Below are positions 58,988 to 64,000 of a stretch of DNA of 64,000 nt, in pieces (the first letter of the stretch is position 1; every line of letters starts with the position of its first letter). The notes beneath the pieces are model-generated. The model made no database searches. It worked only from the letters and a program-made list of their open reading frames with translations, and had not been told where the DNA came from. Made by a program: the position numbers and the translations under genes. Source of the DNA: Acanthosoma haemorrhoidale (Eukaryota; Arthropoda; Insecta; Hemiptera; Acanthosomatidae); assembly GCA_930367205.1 (NCBI GenBank), contig OV884011.1, positions 121,827,866 to 121,891,865 on the forward strand, written 5' to 3'.

Positions 58988-61900
58988 GATAAGTATACCG
59001 TCAATTTATCTTCTTCTTAAGCTGTCTTGATGATATATGCTTGAAGTGCCATTTCCATAGCTCCGTGTGTGGATATATCTTATTTTCCCTCAGGTAAAGC
59101 ATGTTACTTAGATATAGGGCCCCATACGGTTCTCTTCGGATCCCGCAGTATCCCAGTAGAAGAGATACAGAAGAAGGGATCGAGAAGGATATTAGATATT
59201 TAGTGAATAAAGAGGAGGGTTGGGACAGGGGTAACCCCCAGTGTATCGGTCCGTTGCTGTGAAATATGTAAGTGTTGTAGGCCATAAATTTGTCCAAGAC
59301 GTAGCTCGGGTTAAACGAAGGCGGTCTCCAGTAATAAGGACAAACTGCCCGTCCGTGACTCCCCTCCCTGTCCGCTTCTTACCAACGCCTTTTTCAGCCT
59401 ATTCTCTTTTCTTTTTTATCTTTATTTTCTTCGACTCTTTCATTTTACATAAGAGGGTAAACATAAAGTCCACTTTTCTTTTCATTTTTGCATTTATACT
59501 TTATGTCTTAGCCGTTCTGAGAGACTCGTCTCGAAGGCAGAACCCGCTAAATGAGGGAAAACGAAGGTATAGAGAAGAGAGTTTTTTCGTTACAACCAGT
59601 CAGTAGTGTTGGGCGTACCTTATCTCTTATGATTTAATTTCTGGTTGTCTGTTTAGATTAAGTAAATCACGTTCTAGTTTTATCTCCCCACACAGTAGCG
59701 TACTCCGGTGGCCCGACTTGACGTGGATATTTTTACGCTTAACCAGCGAAAAAGGAAAATATATGCACCGTAAATTTGGAATTGGCAACAGCAACGTAAA
59801 GATACTTCGCCTGGTGGTAAAAATTAGAACAACAAAAGGAAGTACTTTTTAAAGGGCTCTTTTAAACAAGCTAAAACTTCTTCATTATGTGTAAATTCTG
59901 TGTAAACATAAGACATCTTTTTTTTTTAACAGTTACCCATCTTGATTTATTAGGAAAGTGCGGCTACTGGGGTAGCACCCCTTAAAGTTCTAGGTACGTC
60001 ACTGTTTACATAAGTTATTTATTTCTTAGTCACAAGGGCTCTAAGAATTAGCGGCCTCCGACTTATCATTCTGAGCGCAGTATAGGCTGCTATAAACGCA
60101 GTATTAATAAATATCTTGTTGTAAGACCAAAAAACGATGTCTCTAGTCCCTCTAAGGCTCGGTTCCTCACCACACTAAATCAAGAGTTTTTATTTTATAG
60201 TAACAAAAATTTGTCTATATTAATATCCCTAACTGCGTTTTTGGTAAACGAAATTTAGGATACAGAAAGTGAAGGAACTATTCCCGAAGTACATCGGGTG
60301 GACAAAAAAATTGTGAAAAAATACTTTGTGTTTTGGACCAAACATTCTTAGCTAATTTATCCCGGTAACTGAAAGTCACTTTAGTCTATAAAAAATAATT
60401 AAATAAACCTAAGATTTCTTGTCCAACAAAACTTTATTTTTTGGAATTTATTTAAAATTCATTTTGTGCTGATGTTCAAGTTTAAATTGAGAGAAAAAAA
60501 GGTTGTGAAACGAGTCCGACTTTATTTACCTACCTATACATTTTTTTCCATTCATATAACGTTATTATGTTTTCACCAAAAACTAGCAAAATCAGCATAT
60601 TTTGAAATATGAAATACACCTTTCTACAGAGGCATTTTTATTACCGCTGTTATCATATATTCCCCTTTGGTCTTGTTTTTTATTTGTAAACCATAATAAT
60701 TATAACTTCGAACCTCATAATAAAACTTTATTGAGGTAATACCATAATATTTAATACCCTATTACGACCATACCACTCACAAATCAATATTATCTAATTG
60801 TCTAATTAGTAGATTTTGAGAAAATGTGGAGTTTTATTAATAGTAATTAGTTTTAGCTTTTCCTGTTCCTAATCATATTAATTTTAACTAATAAAATTCT
60901 CCAAGCTTGTTTCTAAAGTTTGTAGTATAGTACATATATTAGCATGTTTAAGAAAAAAATTTCTTCATTTTAACGCAAGTAGAGATTTCTTTAGGCCTTT
61001 TTAATGTTATACCACTACGTTCCACAAATGAAGGTTTATTTTTTTAATCTGGATACTTAATTCATACCAATATATTCATGTATCTAATATATAAGACTGT
61101 ATTACCACTGTAAAACTGTGTATACTGATATTTATAAATGATATTGTGATATTGTATAAAATATTTGATTTACTGGAATGCCATTTGACTATTCAATCGT
61201 AATAAATTTGTTTCCTTTATCAAATCCGTAAAGCATTGCGTTAGCGTAAAGTTATACTAAAATATATTTGCTCTATAGAGACAATAAGACTTAAATATTT
61301 TTTCCTAAAAATAGGATTTACCGCAATCAGCCCCTGAATTATTCCGCAAGTCCTGCATGAATTTCTTTGTTTGTTTCTTAATTTTACTCTTGGCTAAACA
61401 TTATCTTACGTACGGTGGTGTGCCAATATCGGGATACAACAATTATTTCTTAGTACCTTAAGCTGTAATTATTTACACATTCCTGGCGATGAAAATACAG
61501 AGAAAATCTGTCAGTAGAATAGATTTATTTATTGTGTCAGAATATCTCTAAATTCAAACCAGGTTGTGAAGACCAGTTAAATTTTAAAAAATACTAAGTA
61601 AATAAAAAGTCGATATTGAAAAACAAATAATGTGTAATTTGGCAATAATAGTGTCCTCTGGTACAGTAACCATTAATTAAGGATTCGCTGATACTAATGG
61701 GCTGTTTGACATTAAAACTTTTATAAGGCGTTTTTAATCATTTATAAAAATATTATATAAAGCAATTTATACATATTCCCAAATTCACAACTAAAATATC
61801 TAAAAATTTCAGTTGAGTGAAACAAATCATATTATACTTTTCTTACCAATGACGTTGAATGTAATGTTTAAGAATAGCTTGGGAAAATGTATGAAATAAT

Positions 61901-62426
61901 TAAATGCAAAAGCATGAAAAACCTGGAGGACTCAACATACATTGGAGGTTGACAAATACATAAACCCTGTTAAAGGTATATTAATGGCAAGCACAGTTTC
62001 CACTCAATGACTTAAGTAAATAGTAATCAGAAAGTCCTAGTTTATAATTTTATAGAAGAACCAATAATTGTTTACACTGTGTGAAAATCAAATTTTTCAA
62101 AAAGCTTCCGAGTCTCCCCAAAAATCTTTTATTTATTGTAACATCAACAGTGAAGTTTCGTCTATTCTAGCATCCTCACTACTAAAATAAAAAAAATAAA
62201 AAATTACATATAAAACAAACATTTTAAAATTAAATAAAAAAATAGGCTGACTCGTCATATAATAATTATAATAATTTTCACACAGTATAAATATTAAAAT
62301 ACAGCGTGCTTGATTTTTAGTACATAAACAATAGTTAAAATCAATGTTTGGCTTCATTCAAGAATTTTTAAACTGTTTAATCAAGGAAAGATCTTTCCAT
62401 TGATTAGCAAAGAAGAATCTTTGGTG
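58988..62426. other. Spacer; weak third copy of repeat F at about 61140-61290
   Basis: 59030-59600 has balanced composition with open frames on both strands but no motifs. 59600-62426 is AT-rich. At 61140-61290, TTTGACTATTCAATCGT and GCATTGCGTTAGCGTAAAGTT parallel repeat F (GCATTAGCTTAAAGTTA), so a decayed copy is likely. Confidence 0.4.
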
Positions 62427-63290
62427 TACACTTCTCAAAAAAATTAAAGGATCGAAGCTTTATTAAGTGATTATTTTTCAATGGGTTGATAGATCTAAAT
62501 AAAAATGCATTAATTGCACAATAAAAATTCATTAATGGTAAATTACTGATAGATCTTTATAAGCACGACAGAAATTAAAGGATAACAAAAAAACAAACAA
62601 AAACATGAAAACTCGTTACTGACAAAAATTCATTTTTTTTTTTACCTTTCCATTTAATTTAGAAATATGGATCATTAGTACTACCACCGTTTGCCTCCAA
62701 TACGACGATGCTTGGTCCGTATAAGATTTTGGATATGATCTTATTGGCTGTTGAAAATTATTTGGCACTCTTCGTGTAATAGTGCTTCCAAGTTCCTGAG
62801 ATTCTGAGGCTGGTTCAATCGGTCCTTGACACGACGTCCAAAGTGTTCCCAAAGGTGCTCGATTCGATTCAGGTAGGGACTAAGTGCTGGCCAATGCATT
62901 GCCTCAATTTCATTTCCCTCTAAAAAACCCCATGGCGATCCACGGGCTTCGTTTTGCCTTAGAATAAAACTCTTGGCTTCAGCTGTAGCTGCTAGAGGAA
63001 CAACCTGAGGTGTCGTGTCACAATTGTGTAACGGTGAGCTGTCAACGAAGTATTCGGTAAGATGATTAAATCAGTTTTTGCTTCTATGGAAATCCTTCCC
63101 CAAACCATCACTGAGCCTCCGTCAAACGGGAATCGAACATGGTTCCATTTTTGCCACGTTCTTTTTTCTCCTCCATGACGCTGAAAATGTCTTTCCTCCA
63201 ACAGAATGACAGCTCTAAACACTTCAACTTCATTTAAATCTCCCTTCGTTAAAGAAAATTCAGACAAAATTGATTGATTATCACAATTAT
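62427..63290 (-). pseudogene. Tc1-like transposase remnant with one terminal repeat
   Basis: A minus-strand DDE transposase C-terminal half. 63267-62992 reads WNHVRFPFDGGSVMVWGRIS and TDLIILPNTSLTAHRY; then in other frames AKSFILRQNEARGS where the second catalytic Asp of the usual QDNA-PH is replaced, then HWPALSPYLNRIEHLWE with the third acidic residue kept, and RVKDRLNQPQNLRNLEALLH. The 3' end at 62429 shows CACTTCTCAAAAAAATTAAAGG, a Tc1-family terminal sequence, next to TA at 62427-62428. The 5' half and its terminal repeat are not found. Frameshifts make it inactive. Confidence 0.8.
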
Positions 63291-64000
63291 GAACCTATGT
63301 GAACTAAGTATTTTTCGGGGTTGTTATTGTTTTACTTAGAAATATAGCATATTAAGAATGAGACTATCTAAAAAAATAAATTTAAAGTTTAAATCATCAT
63401 TTAGCTAACAACTTTGTTTACTTTGTATGGCAGTATCAACAGTTAAATCAGTTTAACAATCAATTAAATAAATTGATCTCCAATTAATTAAATACATAAA
63501 TCATATATCAAAACAAAGCCCACATACATTTAATATGTATTCTTAAATTTGTTATTTACAATAATTCATAAACAAATTTAACAGATGTTGCTGCTTGAAA
63601 TGTTTCTCTTCTAAAAAAAAAAACAGTATCAAAATCGATTACATTGCCACAACTTACACGAAAGGTTGGTACCTACAAATACAATCTTTATACATTTGCT
63701 ACGAAGGATAAAGGTACGATGTCACAAATTGCCAATTTTGTAGTGAGTTTGAAGCGAGCTGATGTACTGAACAATGTTAGTCAACCAAAGGGATTGCTGA
63801 AAATAGAAATGTATACATATATTGTTGGGAACATCAGTAGTTAAGCCGTGTGAGCCGTAGTCGAGTGACAAGGGCTTAGAACATCGAGAGGGGACGGGGG
63901 GAGCAGAGGTAGTAGGACCAATTAATTCGAATGCTCCTACAAATTGACTAATCATTAAAGTATAGGGGTGGGGGGTGGGCGTTGCCGGCCAATGGGACGG
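63291..64000. other. Spacer to window end
   Basis: AT-rich to about 63600, then mixed. Opposing open frames at 63644-63844 (plus) and 63722-63955 (minus) have no recognised motif. The last 100 bp are G-rich on the plus strand (GGGGACGGGGGGAGC, GGGGTGGGGGGTGGGC), a possible G-quadruplex-forming stretch. Confidence 0.35.

Noticed and set aside
59001..59606. Opposed ORFs of 98 and 121 residues
   Set aside because: No recognisable motif, weak composition bias and no splice or promoter support.
63880..64000. G-rich window end as a telomere or satellite
   Set aside because: The G runs are irregular and not a TTAGG-type or tandem repeat.

Overview
The window looks like a piece of arthropod, most probably insect, nuclear genome. 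It is AT-rich, has no operon structure, and its coding sequence is almost entirely transposable-element derived: Jockey-type LINEs, an RNase H-bearing LINE, a Ty3/gypsy LTR element, solo LTRs, and Tc1, mariner and pogo remnants. I found no intact host protein gene, rRNA or tRNA gene, and no CRISPR. Genus and order cannot be read from the sequence.

Layout. 1-16 kb is a dense mosaic: fragments of one Jockey family (called family A here), two solo LTRs with 5-bp target duplications (5727-6609 and 11161-12259) plus a partial LTR (2999-3437), a recent 398-bp segmental duplication (5427-5824 copied to 8445-8842), a second Jockey family fragment (9984-10285), and a 110-bp mariner-type MITE nested in a LINE copy (15044-15153). 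17,966-22,563 (minus strand) is a full-length family A LINE with both ORFs open and a 12-bp target duplication; it sits inside a decayed pogo/Tigger-like transposase. 23,515-28,349 (minus strand) is a complete but inactivated gypsy-like element with AGTTAA...TTAACT LTRs, a TACA target duplication, a tRNA-Phe-type primer site and a deleted integrase core. 28.4-41.4 kb is comparatively poor in mobile elements, with several GC-richer islands in AT-rich DNA that may be conserved noncoding or regulatory sequence. 41.4-43.0 kb is a young 5'-truncated LINE with an intact RNase H domain. 43.2-43.9 kb (minus) and 57.0-57.65 kb (plus) are two decayed copies of one protein family for which I have no assigned function. 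46-47 kb, 53.9-54.5 kb and 58.1-59.0 kb hold more Jockey copies; 54.7-55.6 kb is a third solo LTR; 62.4-63.3 kb is a Tc1-like transposase remnant.

The most unusual system is the full-length family A LINE. ORF1 and ORF2 are in the same frame, separated by one TAA codon followed directly by GTG, and there is no methionine codon from ORF1 residue 116 to the end of ORF2 (about 1,219 residues). Its 5' UTR carries a tRNA-like module, and a three-codon upstream ORF ends on the ORF1 start (ATGA overlap). Together these suggest unusual translation coupling and perhaps a tRNA-derived promoter.
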